From contig OX485806.1 in assembly GCA_950295325.1 (NCBI GenBank), positions 11,100,001 through 11,164,000 of the forward strand: 64,000 bases of DNA. Direction: 5' to 3'. Every line of letters starts with the position of its first letter. The first letter of the stretch is position 1. Below, piece after piece: positions 24,106 through 36,300 of the stretch. The stretch comes from Polytrichum commune (Eukaryota > Streptophyta > Polytrichopsida > Polytrichales > Polytrichaceae). The position numbers and the translations under genes are program-made. The notes under the pieces are model-generated. The model was not told the DNA's origin, searched no databases, and saw only the letters and a list, made by a program, of their open reading frames with translations.

Positions 24106-25589
24106 CTTACTCACTATCCACCCCTCGCCACAAACAACCCTAGGACAACCAATCCACACCATAACTAATGACAAAATTGCCACCAGAAAAGACAAATGGG
24201 GTGCACAAGCCATTAAGAGGACATACCTATGCCAATGGCAATCCACACAAGGACACGCACGACAATGGCGTACGGAAGAGGACCTCCTCCACCTAGACAA
24301 CATACTACTAGAGCACAACCTACTTCTCATCACACAATACTAAAACACAAAGAGGACACAAAAGGCCACCCAAACATACATGGACTACCTCAAACACACC
24401 CAAACAAAACACACAAAATATATTTGCCCCCCTCTAAACATTACCAATCTCAAAACATATATGCAAGAATGTAATCCGGATAAAGACATCATCGCTAACA
24501 AACCAACCATCCAAACACAAGCCTTGGAATCCAACATATATGACTCAAATGGAAAATATATGGCCATCATCACCACGGATAGACTACAATGGATATGGAA
24601 CCAATTCACCCACAACAACTCCCCACAACTAACCAACTTCCTACAACCACCCCCACAAGACTTTGAAACCGAAGTACTATGGCTCATCCAAAGATACATA
24701 TCTATACTCCCAAAGAAAAAACCCAAAAACATTCAACCACACAACCGACACCACACACTACACCCGGACATCACCAAATCTCTAATTAGACTATTTAAAA
24801 TCACACATTCATATTATTCATCTCCCCTCACTTGCCCCACCCAACTCACACAATATAATTCACCCCATTACCGAGACATGCTATTCGGCTCATTGGGGAA
24901 GGCACAATCCTCTAGATGGAAGGGAATAGGCATAGCATTCCCCCCGGACCATAACACAACACTAGAAGCCATCCACTGGGCTAGGATGGCCGCCAAAGAA
25001 GATACTCAAACAAGCACTATACTTATAGTCAACCTGGACGCCACAACAACTTTCACTCACAACCAATACAGACATACACATCATAGCAACCATCCCACCA
25101 CACACTATACAATATAACCCCACACCGGAATGGCCTAAATACTACCAACATACGGAACCACTACTCACATCCATCATATACGTACACAACCAAGTGCACC
25201 CAACAACAAACCCCCAAACCCCACAAGAACTACAAGGAATACTCAAAAGAATAACAAATACACATATAGACACCTACCCGGTCAAACCTACAAACTCACA
25301 TTACAATGTTAAATTCTCCAATACATGGAAAAACGCCCCAAAAGTCAATACCACTATTCAAAACACCACCACCCCCATATCACCCCTACCCATAACATAT
25401 AGCCACATTCACCCCCTCAAATACCCACCACAACAATGCATGTATACGGACGGATCATTCATCCCACCATCCAAAAATTCCGAAGGGCAAATAGAAGGCA
25501 ACACTGCAGGCTCAAGAATATTCAGTCCACACAATAATACCCGAATCTCGGAAAGACTTCCTGGATACCCAAACATCCTCAGAGCATAA
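24008..25589 (+). pseudogene. LINE linker and 5' part of RNase H domain, frameshifted
   Basis: Open stretches 24008-24343, 24380-25117 and 25194-25589 lie in different frames, as expected of one ORF broken by indels. The last holds the RNase H start YTDGSF and RLPGYPNILRA. The next codon is TAA where RNase H normally has the catalytic Glu of an AEL motif. The long linker between RT and RNase H is rich in Thr, Asn, His and Pro because of the A/C codon bias. Confidence 0.75.
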
Positions 25590-26872
25590 CTCAACGCAAT
25601 ACTCATTGCCCTACAAAACATACCCACCACACAACAAGATACATACATATTTACGGACATCCTCAACAACATATACTTAATTAATAACCACATACAACAC
25701 CCAACATCCCAACACCACCACCCCGATAAACTACTCATAGCAACCATTGTAAGACAAATATATTGAACCCCAAACATGATCCACATACATAAAGTAAGAG
25801 CACACACAGGCATTACTAGCAACAAAATAGAGGACGCACTAGCCAATGAAGGAACATTGAAAGAGAAGCCATACACGACCCCACACATACACTTAGCCCA
25901 CACTTCTCCCTACTGGCTAGCAAGTTGCCCAACAGCCACACATGACGGAGCCATACATAACTTAAACACATTTATAACAAAAATGCATGAAAGTCAAGAG
26001 GCTGCAATAGCCAAAAGAAAATTCCCATACGTCGACAAATGGCTCTCAAATGAACAAATCAACCAAAAACTATCCAACCACTTTTGGAAGAATGTAAATA
26101 TCCCAGATACCCAAATTACCCAAACTCTAAAATTTAGATTCGCCCAATACATGGGTAACCATAGGAAGAATATATTTTGGCCCCTCACCCACCCAAACCC
26201 AAACTGCACACTATGTCGCAATAATGACAGAGACACGTGGCCACACCTATTATCAACCTGCGAACACCCGTACCTAAAAGGATTGAGAATTGCAAGACAC
26301 AACAAAGCAACACACCTAATCACACAAACACTGCAAGCTAACAAAAACACCAAATTTTACACTTTGACAAATGCTAGTAACCTAAACAACCAACCCCAAG
26401 ACTCAACAGTCCCATAATGGCTCCTAAAATGCACATGCCCCCAACAACCCTGCCAATGCCCAGCTAAGTTAAGACCCAACATCATGTGTATATTGGGTTG
26501 GGCGCCCCCAACCAAACACACACACCTATCTCACCCTCCCCAAACTACACAATACAATTCATTGAATTCACATACTGCCATGACAGATTCCCCGAACAAG
26601 CCATAGCAAATAAACACACCAAGTACGACTCACTTATCAACAACATACAAAACTACGGATGGAAAACCAACCCCCTCATCACTATCACTGCTGGAGTACG
26701 AGGGGCCATCCATGAACACTCTATTGAACAACTCGATAAACTTAAACTTCCAAAATCTAGTATTAAGTCACTCATGAAAAACATACACCAAAATGCCATC
26801 AAATACCTCACATACCTAGTCCTCAACAAAAGGAAACTTGATAATAAACTAACCATTGTCCCTCCGCCCTAA
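25590..26872 (+). pseudogene. LINE RNase H 3' half, zinc-knuckle and C-terminal block
   Basis: After the TAA the frame continues LNAILIALQNI and FTDILNNIY (second catalytic Asp region), then a TGA replaces the Trp of IYWTPN. Open frame 25776-26417 holds HKVRAHTGITSNKIEDALAN, the last RNase H block, and CTLCRNNDRDTWPHLLSTCEH, a Cys/His cluster usual at LINE C-termini. Frame 26486-26872 holds FIEFTYCHDRFPEQ and a helical tail. Three breaks make it non-functional. Confidence 0.75.
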
Positions 26873-26889
26873 AGGGATGATAACTAATG

Positions 26890-27760
26890 TCACAACACCA
26901 GAGCCCACCTCCCAAAGAGGCATAACGCCCCATATTGCATCATGGGTAACATGATCAGCATCGCATTCATGCCGGTACATAGTACGGGCTTTATTTTTTC
27001 TTTTCTTTTCTTTCTTTGATCAACAAGCTCAATATGATCCTCCCCATTGTCCTTCATGCAATACCCAACCATGCCCAAGAAAGTGGGCAATCCCTCATCC
27101 CTCAGTTTCTTGCATGACATAACATGACCAGTACGAGGATTCACATCCCAACACAAACCAAACTTAATTTTCTTGTTTAACAGTGGTAGAGTACTAAAAT
27201 CCCCCTTCACCACAGTTTGAAAATGTTAATGAGTCAATTCCCCTCCCCCTTTCCATGGAGCACAACCCCACAATGCAATGCTCCTATAAACCTCCTCAAA
27301 TTCACAAAAATTGTGAAATCTATATTCATGTCCCCCACTAATTGTGACGGAAGCCTCAAAGTACTTGAGGCGCCTGTGAGTATGTTCGTGCGTTTGGGTG
27401 CAAGCGAGCACATGCCCTCATCCTCGGAGGCATTGCAACAAATCCGAACAAATGAAAACAAATGTGAACACCAAATATGCACTAAAGTGGACCAACAAAG
27501 AAGGGGGGGAGTTGTGCATAACTTTGATGTGCAGAGCTCTAAGTGTCGCCTTTCATTTGTAAATTGCATGTGTTGTTACCAATTGTCCAACACTACAACA
27601 TGCCATGGCAACTACCTTGTTGATTATCACCTCCCTGCCCGGGAACAACTCTTGTTGCCACTTGCCGCTACCCATATTCCACATAGGCTGCCAAACAAAC
27701 ATAGTACCCCACCCCATCAACCAATCCCACGATTGTTTCATCCATTAATACCATGATGAA
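26890..27760 (-). pseudogene. Possible HUH-endonuclease (Rep-like) relic
   Basis: Minus-strand coding remnant in at least two frames. Between about 27411 and 27226 it has THEHTHRRLKYFEASVTI and FHNFCEFEEVYRSIALWG. Across a TAA it continues with HFQTVVKGDFSTLPLLN and, about 45 residues on, FLGMVGYCMKDNGEDHI (27060 region). The order HUQ (HFQ) then YxxK followed by acidic/Gly residues (YCMKDNGED) is what rolling-circle Rep proteins of the HUH class show. Helicase motifs were not seen. It may derive from a Replitron-type transposon or an integrated Rep gene. The family call is inference from two short motifs; the frame breaks make it a pseudogene. Confidence 0.42.
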
Positions 27761-27863
27761 CCCCTCGGCCAATGCATAGGGAAACACGCTACTCATTGGA
27801 TTGGATTGGAAATTGTCTCGTCTAGTTAGAGATTGATGAATCATGAAGAGTAATCCCATCTTA

Positions 27864-28205
27864 GGTTTGCTTTACGTGAGGAGTCAAGGCCATTTTGGGG
27901 CTCTAGCATGTGTAAATCCTTGTATGTGATTGATCTATTTCACTAAATCAACCCCAAGGCCTTTACATGATAGAGTCAAGGCCATTCCTTGAAATTTATT
28001 TTCTAACGAGGTGAAATTCATATTTTAATACACTCAACACAAATTATGACACTGCTTGAGGGAAGAGAGTTGGGTTAGATCAAGATGAAAACCCAATTTG
28101 CTTCCTTGGGCCATGTCGGAGCTTCCCCCTTTTTGGTCCAGCTCAACATTTCGTGTGAATTGGCTTCAAATTTTGAAGGCCTCGACCCTTCATGTAAAGT
28201 GGACC
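27864..28205. mobile_element. Tourist-like MITE, family T4
   Basis: GGTTTGCTTTACGTGAGG...AAGGCC at the left, and its imperfect inverse GGCCTCGACCCTTCATGTAA with AGTGGACC at the right. TTA lies outside both ends (27861-27863, 28206-28208). 342 bp, non-coding. Confidence 0.78.
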
Positions 28206-28208
28206 TTA

Positions 28209-28917
28209 GTCCACATTTGACTAGAGTAAATGCCTAGGGTTGAAGTGTCTCGTCATTCATGTTGGCCCATACATTCACATTATTTCCCTCTCATTTTTCT
28301 ATTTAAAAACAATTTGAATAGGAATGCAGAACCTATAAGAGTGGACCCTCTTGCTCTTCAAGTGATCACATAGGCCCTCCCACTATAATTTTCTAAAAAC
28401 TTAGAACAATGTTTGGAGTTTGAGCACACAACTCAATATCATTGCAACAAACTGGTTTGAGTCATGCCATCTTGGCCCATTGCACTTGTGATCCTCCCAC
28501 CTTTACAAAACAGTGGAGCGACCACATCACCACCACCACCACGTTGTCCATATGCATTATTGGTGTCACATCTTTAGTATAAACTTTCCCATACACCCAC
28601 CATACACCACTCGTGTTTAGCTGTCCAATTAAGAAAGTGACCACATAAGGCCCATACCTTACATAATCGACAAGAGGAGAGTGGATGAGTAGTGGCAATA
28701 GCAACAAGGTATGCAAGTCATTTAACTTACAGGGCATAACGGTCACTCATGGACATGTACTTGAAGTCATGGATGCAATTTTTTCTCCATATGGATAGAA
28801 AATCACAGCCACATGGATGAGTGATTGGTTATGGCAATCGAGCCTATCGTGGGGGTGAGCCACATGGCAAACGAACATGATGTCGCTCTAAAAGCAAGGG
28901 AAACCCATTCAATGCCA
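28209..28917. other. Intergenic, no gene recognised
   Basis: Includes a short CCACCACCACCAC run near 28527-28540. Nothing else was supported. Confidence 0.5.
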
Positions 28918-29212
28918 TGTTCACATGGGGTCCCAAGTCCTGAGTCCCAAGTATGACATGAATGCCTACATGGCAACACTATTTGGAGCCAAGGCTTAGG
29001 AATTGTGTTGAGGGTTGGGTCAAGCAAAAAGCTAGACCCAACTCTCAACACAAGTCCCATGAATATTTTCCATAGAATTAATCAAGATCCAACTTTGATG
29101 ATAATCAACCACATTTGAATGGTTTCTCGAGGCTCAAAAGCTAGGACTTTAGCTCCATGTTGAGACTTGCTAACACAAGTGGGGAATTGGGACTCGACAC
29201 CCCATGTGAACC
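28918..29212. mobile_element. TIR element, family T5, with strong internal hairpin
   Basis: Ends GTTCACATGGGGT and ACCCCATGTGAAC. The interior holds a near-perfect hairpin (arms 29003-29021 and 29035-29053, TTGTGTTGAGGGTTGGGTC against GACCCAACTCTCAACACAA). The same design occurs at 45720-46084. Confidence 0.7.
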
Positions 29213-30655
29213 ATATAACTAGAAGATTATGCCACAAAAAAACATTTATATTTGACAAGTACTTGAGATAGTCACACGTTTTCCCAACACTTTGACATGC
29301 TTGTCATAGACATCCCACACATGATCCATCAAGGATCCGTATAAGCATTACAAGCACAAGTATGAAAGCTTCAAGCTCTCAAGTTGAAAGCTCAAGCGTG
29401 AAGTGGGCTTGAATGAACAAGTGTGAGTAATTACCGGAGACCGGAGTTCTTCTTCTTCTTGTGAGTAATTAGAGGCTCCCCTTTAATGCGAATTCTCCTT
29501 TCCCCGAACTTTAATTATTGGAGCTCTCCCCTCTCAACTGTACATGGGAGCTTTAAGACATTAACATATGTTATATTGAAATAATTAATGTAAAATGTAA
29601 CCATCTCAAACTTACATTAATAGTTCTATGCAAATCAATTGTTTTCCACTCAAATAGAAGTTAATTTATGGGGTCACAACGTAAAGGTGATCAAACCCCC
29701 CCCCCCAACCCGCCCACAAATGTGTTGGGCACAAATTCTAGTTCATTGGATAAAATTTAAGCACATTTCCACGCGGAATTAGTGGAGACATAATACTATC
29801 CAACACACACCCATACTCTCGTTCTTAAAGGAAATGGAAATTCTTTGGAGGATGAAATTAACCCACCTTGACAAGTTATCAACTTGGTAGATGGTTGCTA
29901 GTTGTTGGGGAGGTGGATGGGTGGAGGGCAATTGTCAAGTATATATGGTTTGCAATAAATAAAAATTTCAATGAACATGTGTCATTTTTGGGTGGACATC
30001 GAGGGGCTGATCACACTGGCCAGTTCAAACACCATCCGTCGGCATCTTCAATTATAATAGTATGAAAAGTGATGGGCCAACATCTATTGCTCAACAAATT
30101 TTCCAGCAATTTCATAGCTGAAATTAACCAGATGAAAAGTTTGGTGTGATTGGGGCATGAGCCTCCTAGATTCAAGTATGAATATGGGTGGGGATAATTT
30201 CAAGAGACCAATACCAAAACAAATCCCAACTTGTTCTTAAGCCCACGAAACTTGTAATTAATGTGGGCTTAGGGTAGATGTACATTTGGATCCCATATCA
30301 AGAAACTTGGGGTCCAAAACAGCTGTTAATTGAGCCTTACATTCGAATTCAATATTGGACTCAAGCTTGAAGACGGATCCTTCAAACAAGGAGTTATAAT
30401 TAAATTTACAAGAACTCCAAAATTTGGTGGGAAAGTGATGCCACATTAGCACCACGTCGGTTTGTCATACCTTGGACCCAAAAAACCATAGTGTAAAGTC
30501 CTTGGATGTAAAAATTGCTCTTGACCACTAGGATCACTCAATTTAGGAGTTCCTTTAGTATTAAACCCTACCACTGCAAGCCCACCCTTAATAAGTTTAG
30601 TAAATCCAAAACCAACACATAACCTGAAACCAACACTTGAGAACATGTACATAAC
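29213..30655. other. Intergenic, no gene recognised
   Basis: Contains a poly-C run at about 29696-29706 and scattered repeat fragments. No conserved coding blocks. Confidence 0.5.
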
Positions 30656-30659
30656 ACCT

Positions 30660-31745
30660 GTGAAAATGTACACCTTTTGAACGTCTTATGCATGTGTTGG
30701 TTTTAGTTTTGCCCATAATAAGAACTTTAAACCCTTGTAACTTTTGCACATCGTACCCAAATTACACGTTCTTTAGTGCGTTGGAATCACGGGTAGATCA
30801 CTCCATTGTCAAGTTGAACACCACGTGCGACCAAAAAAAATCTTCCTTTGGTAAGTTGCACCACCACAATGGGTCAAAATTTTATCAATTTTTTTTCATA
30901 AGTAGATATACACAGTACCTATGACATAGTTAAAAGTGGTAACTAAATTTGATGATTTGTTTTTTTCATAAAATATACCGTTTCTAACTAGAATGACACA
31001 TAATTGAACTAAAAAATTTACTAAAAAAATTAAAGATGACTAAAAATTTCAAAAAAATATACAAAAGATACTATCAATGGTTATGTATATGTAGGAAAAA
31101 TATCATAAATTTTAAAATTATATATGGCATGTAATATAGGGGTAGCAAACTTTGTCCGCACGTGGTGTCAACTTGACAATGAAGTGACCTCCCCGTGGTT
31201 GGAATCCTCTTGATCTTGCGAAAAAGAAAGGGGACACATAAATTTGACTTTCTTGATAGCTAACAAAGTATGTTCAATGCTGATTATGTCAGTTTGGAGT
31301 ATACTTACCTTAGGTAATGTTATTGGGGTGAAATTTATGTCACTCGATGGTTTTTCTTCGACTTGGCCGGCACATAGATAAAAGTGTTACTGGTGTTTTA
31401 TAATATGGTACAATATATACATATTATGTATGAAAGATGTACACCTTCTAAACATCTTATATAGGTGTTGGTTTTAGATTGCCTATAATAAAAACTTCAA
31501 GCCCAATAACATTTGCATACGGTATGCGAACGATATGCTCTTTAGTGCGTTGGAATCCTCCTGATCTTGTGAAGAAGAAAACACATAAATCTGGCTTTAC
31601 TAGAAACAGAAAATAAAAATGCTAGAGCTAATATTGTCGGTTTGGAGTATACTTACCTCAGGTGTAATTATTGGGGTGAGATTTATGTCACTCAATGTTT
31701 TTACTCCGGCTTGGCCGGCACACAGGTAGAAGTGGTTACTGGTCA
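30660..31745. repeat. Direct duplication (two ~330-bp copies), first copy split by a hAT-like MITE
   Basis: Copy 1 is 30660-30787 plus 31198-31400; copy 2 is 31431-31745. Shared landmarks are AATGTACACCTT, CTTTAGTGCGTTGGAATC, GGTTTGGAGTATACTTACCT-like sequence, and GGCTTGGCCGGCACA. Copy 2 keeps the uninterrupted site GCGTTGGAATCCTCCTGATC. Confidence 0.85.
30788..31197. mobile_element. hAT-like MITE, family H, copy 1
   Basis: TIR CACGGGTAGATCACTCCATT and a diverged inverse ending CCTCCCCGTG. Longer arms include CATTGTCAAGTTGA and CACCACGTGCG. GTTGGAAT is duplicated at 30780-30787 and 31198-31205. The neighbouring duplicate (31431 copy) preserves the empty site with a single GTTGGAAT. The 8-bp duplication indicates hAT. 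Confidence 0.9.
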
Positions 31746-31999
31746 CCTCAGTAACTTCTACTTGGTATTGCAAAATTAGGGTTCCGCAGAGTTCCAGAAT
31801 CTTCTTTCCCCTGTGGTGTTGGCCTTCCAGAGCTTTCCTTCCCTTTCCTGGCCTTCGCTGCTTTGTATTCCTGCATCTTGCCTTCCGTTTTGTAATCTTT
31901 GCCCTCCTCCTGCTGCTGTTTGTTGCCTCCCTTCACACTTCGGTGAGCTTCTCTTCTTCAAAGGAGGAAAAAACAACAACTTCTTTGTTTTGTTTCGTT

Positions 32000-33360
32000 T
32001 TGTTTTGCATTTGGGATTGACATGGGTGTCTTTCAGGGACTGGGCCGAATACGAGCTTGTTTGCTGAGATGTGCACACAGATTGTCTTTTTGTAGCAATT
32101 GAATTCAGACGCTTGTTTTTGGTCAAAAAAAGGAGTCGAGAAGATCGTTCCTGTATTTGATGTAGTCAAGCTAAATTTTGACGGTGTTTTACTTCTTGGA
32201 GGAATTGGGGGTTTAAGGTTTTGTGAGTGGCTTCCGGTGCCCTAAAAAAAGTTTATTCTAGTCCTGCATTTGGGATTTGACAATCTTCGTTGAGTAAGTT
32301 GGCCAAATAAGAGTTTCTTGGAGAATTGTATGTGTTGCATTGGAAATTTGTGTCTGTACGTCAATCTGCTTGGTTTTTTTTTAACTGTCTAGAGAAGATC
32401 GTCCCAGCACTTGATGTTGGGAAGCAAAATTGTCACTGAGTTTCACTTCTTGGAGGAATTAGGGTTTAAGGTTTTGGTGCCCTAAAATTAAAATCTTGTA
32501 GTCCCGCATTTGGGATTTGACAATCGTCGGTGATTGAGCGGGCTGAAATAAGAGCTTCTTGGAGACGTGTGCACTTGATTTCATGTATAGCGCACTTGGG
32601 TTTATGTGTGATGTCATGCTGCTTGCTTTTGGGTAGCCGCAGAAGATCGTTTCAGTAGGCTGTGTGTATATCAGGCTAATTTCTATTTGTTACATTGCCT
32701 GGAGAATTCGAGTTCCAAAGGTAGCGATCTTAGGTTTTGTCGGTGAGCTTAACTGCCCTACCTAGAATGTCACTCTGTGAAGAAGACAATATCCGGTCCT
32801 CTTCGCTTTCGTGGTCCCGCATTTGAAATTGGTTGTTGAGTGCATGGGCCGATAGAGAGCTTTTTGGAGACAATTGTATTGATATGCTTTTTTGCACTGG
32901 AGGTCATGTGTGTTGTCAATCTGCTTGTTACTGTCGTTTGAGAAGATTGATCTTGTATGGAATGCGATTATGCCAAATTGTCGTTTGTTTAGTTTCAGTG
33001 ATCGGATAAGTGCAGCCTTATATGTAGGGTTTTAGGTCCTTTTACGGCAAACGTGAGTTGTGAAACTACTTATTGATGATCATGCGCGTGCTTGGTTTTT
33101 GTACAGCTTTTTGGAGAGATTTGATGCTATGCTTTTTTGCGGGTGTTGTCACTCTGCTTGTTACTACAGTTCGAGAAGATATGAATTTGTATGGAGTGTG
33201 AACTTTCCAAATTCTTGTTTGCTTCAGTGCTTGGATAAGTACAGCTCCAAAGGTAGCAGTTTAGGTCTTTTGACAACCATTTTGAGAGTTTTGAGATTGC
33301 TTATTGATGGTCCTGGATATGATTGTTTTTGGTACAGATTAGGTTGGGTTCTTGGTAAAT
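32000..33360 (+). repeat. Degenerate ~250-bp tandem repeats forming the NudC-A 5' flank/leader
   Basis: About five units recur with the same internal order: GCATTTGGGATTTGACAATC (starts 32007, 32266, 32506, 32819), GAGCTTCTTGGAGA, CAATCTGCTTG, GAGAAGATCGT, CTTGGAGGAATTNGGGTTTAAGG. Spacings are 259, 240 and 313 bp. The last unit runs into the NudC-A start at 33361. Several units contain short T-rich runs and AG/GT sites, so 5' UTR exons could lie here. Confidence 0.8.
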
Positions 33361-36300
33361 ATGGCTGTTATATCGGACTACGAGGATGAGGAGCCGGTGC
33401 AGACTCCTAAGCCCCAAGCAACCATCAAGGTTCAGGAAATTAATTTGAAGCCAGGGATGGTCACTCCTACTGAACTGCCCTGTGCTTCTGACGTGTCTAA
33501 TAACATGCACGATCATATCCTAACCACCTTGCTCAAGGAGCACAGTCAACAACCCTTAGATCTTTTGACAACTGTGATTGACTTTCTATTCAGAGAGACA
33601 AATCTTTCGCGGCAAGAAGGGGTGGAAAGTAAGGTCTCTGAAATTGTTTCCACATTAAAGAGAAGAAGAACCGAGTCTGACAGTGTAGATGCTGTCCCAG
33701 AGAAGGTTGCAAAGGTTCAGGAAAAGGAAGTAGAAGAAGAGGCAGTGGTTATTACCCCGGAGCAACAGACAAGTTCAAATGCTCCAATGAATATTGCTGC
33801 TGTTGACCTCAATGAAGAGCCTTTGGTGGAAGAAGTCGAGGAAGTGAATGGACAATCTTCACCTGCAGAAGAGGAGGAGGATGATGCTGCATCAGATGTG
33901 AAGGAGAATATAACACCGGGGGTTGATGATTATGATGAGAAGATTGATGGAAAGGGTTTGAGTAAGTTCATTTTTCCTCTCCGATCATTTTGTTGCTTTG
34001 CCTTGCCTTTAGATGGTTTAATAGTTTCTGGGAAAATTCTGCAGATATACAAGGTAAACGTGACTTATCTGATTAGTTTTTGTTGTTTGCCATAAATCTC
34101 ATCTTGGAATTCAGAGTTAGGATATTTCTTGGATCTGGTGAATGTGATATGAATTCCTAGCAACAGTATATGGAATTTTCTGATCTCCCCTATTGCTGTT
34201 ATGGTTTTTCAAAGTCAAATGTGCTGGTGTAATAAAACGACCATGTAGCCCCCTCCCCTCCCAATTATGTTGAATATCGAGCATTGAATGGTTAACAAAT
34301 TTGAACATGTTGTCCAATCTCTTTCAAATACATGTGTGTTTGGTGTGTGTTCTTAGATCCACACCTCAAATATACCAATTAAATATGGTTTTATGAATAA
34401 GATAAGTAACCAAATCAGGCATGTTACCTTAGGACCATATAGTAATGGGGCAACAACGTTGTGTCCAATGTCCATCAGCAGGGTGTGCTACTCTTTGGAT
34501 AACAATGATTTGGATAACAGTAGATGTTGGAACCATCACGCTGGAATTTAGTAATGTATATAAGATTAGAGCTAGCACTGTAATCTATTGTGTTGCGCAC
34601 AATTAAGTTACTGACTAGCAACCTATGGACAGGAGCAGTAAAATACATTCAATAATTCTCAGAGGTTTTTGGAGTTAGGGGTCTGGTCATGAATGAGCTA
34701 CCAATAGCATATCTTAAAAGTGATGTTATTGTGAGTGGTGACTGCTCTGATTGTGAGGTTTATTTATTGTTATCTTTTTTTTTATCTGATCCACAGAACC
34801 CAACTGTGGGAACGGATATGATCATGAGAAATACAGTTGGACACAGACCCTTCAAGAGGTCACTGTATCCATCACAATTCCAGAGGGAACAAAGTCAAGG
34901 CAAGTTGCATGTGACATCAAAGGGAAAAGCATGAAGGCAGGCCTCAAAGGGCAACCTCCTATTCTGCAGGTGAGACAGTCCTGCATGTGTAACACTACAT
35001 GTTACCTTTTTGTTTTTGTGCGCATTGAATTCCTATATGTTTCCATTTTGTAATAGGGTTAAGCCTCTCAAATATTCATGGTCTTTTGGCCTAAGCTGAA
35101 TGCCTCCCCTTGATTTTGCTAAAATTGGGGGTTCTGACTCCACTTGAACACTGCTTAAACATTATAAAATATCAAAGTGGGCCAAAACTTCCTACCAAAT
35201 CATGAGTATTTGGGAGACTTAAAGTATAACTGTATTAAGCTCAACTCTACTTTGAGTACTCTCTTGTTGCTTATTGTAATGGATGTAATTGAGATTGAAT
35301 TTACTGTAATCTTTCATTAATGGTGTACTTTATGTGCAGGGTGAATTTTACAATCCTGTGAAGGCTGATGACTGCTTCTGGAGTTTAGGTACACCTTTTA
35401 TGCCTTTGCTTCTAAATGGTCCTTATTAGTCTTTGATAAATTTGGCTTTGTATAATTGCCACAGTACTTCCTCTTTATTTGTTTAGAGTGGACATCATGA
35501 ATCTAGGTGGACAATATGGAGAGGCTATTTTTCTGCACATAATTATCTTCCCAGATTTGACTTAATTGTGCAATCAAAACTACAATCGACCATCATCGAT
35601 ACTGTATAGGATCATTATGAATCTCCTTGGTTTTGGTGATCATACAAGGGCAGTGCAAATATTGTGTTGTGACTGTGAATCTTGACTGTCTGCAGAGGAC
35701 AATGGCAAAACACTATCAATATTGTTGACCAAAGTCAATCAAATGGAATGGTGGAAAGCTGTTTTGAAAGGAGAACCTGAAATCAACACCCAGAAGGTAG
35801 AGCCTGAGAACAGCAAATTGCAAGACTTGGACCCCGAGACTCGTCAAACAGTGGAGAAAATGATGGTATAGTTCCTCTGCAGAGATTGACCTGACAAACT
35901 CTTTATTCAAATTCTTCATTTTTATTAGTTCAAATTAAGCAAAATATCATGTCATAGATTTGATGTTGGTGTGTGTAGAACGAAATTGTAAGCACTTAGC
36001 TTCCTACCAATGATTCCATTCTGTGGCTTGCAGTATGATCAGCGGCAGAAGTCTATGGGTCTGCCCACAAGTGAGGAGCAAAATAAACAAGACATTCTCA
36101 AAAAGTTTATGGCCCAGGTATGTGCTTGTTCTTCTGGTTTCTTCAAAGTATATGAACATACACCCTAACCTCCGGAATGTCACCCTCTGTAATGTCACTC
36201 ACTCTCTATTATTCTGAAGTCCTAGGGAATGGATGTGCTCAGTTTAAATCTCCCTCCTTGTTGTCACATTTTCCTTCTATGTATCACGGGTGGATAATCC

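Larger units (their letters stand above)
21312..26880 (+). mobile_element. 5'-truncated LINE with RT, RNase H and Cys-rich tail, interrupted by a solo LTR
   Basis: Non-LTR retrotransposon remnant. It starts inside the reverse transcriptase domain just upstream of the YADD box (21366-21377). After removal of the 21531-23090 insert plus one target copy, the frame continues into the RT thumb (YLGIQLTPSLK, IKPRIAYAYYVVPFS), a linker, an RNase H domain (YTDGS at 25443-25457; RAHTGITSNKIEDALA near 25798-25845), a CTLC...C zinc-knuckle-like segment (26205) and a C-terminal block (FIEFTYCHDRFPEQ near 26562). The coding strand is strikingly A/C-rich. The 5' endonuclease region is missing and the 3' end lies near 26880. 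Confidence 0.85.

Noticed and set aside
23096-26872. Idea that stops in the LINE mean a reassigned genetic code
   Set aside because: TGA, TAA and TAG all occur at conserved positions together with frameshifts, and TGG is used for Trp. The NudC genes use the standard code. Simple decay explains it.
27217-27756. 179-codon plus-strand frame
   Set aside because: Antisense of the Rep-like relic. The minus frames carry motif-like blocks, while the plus frame looks compositional.
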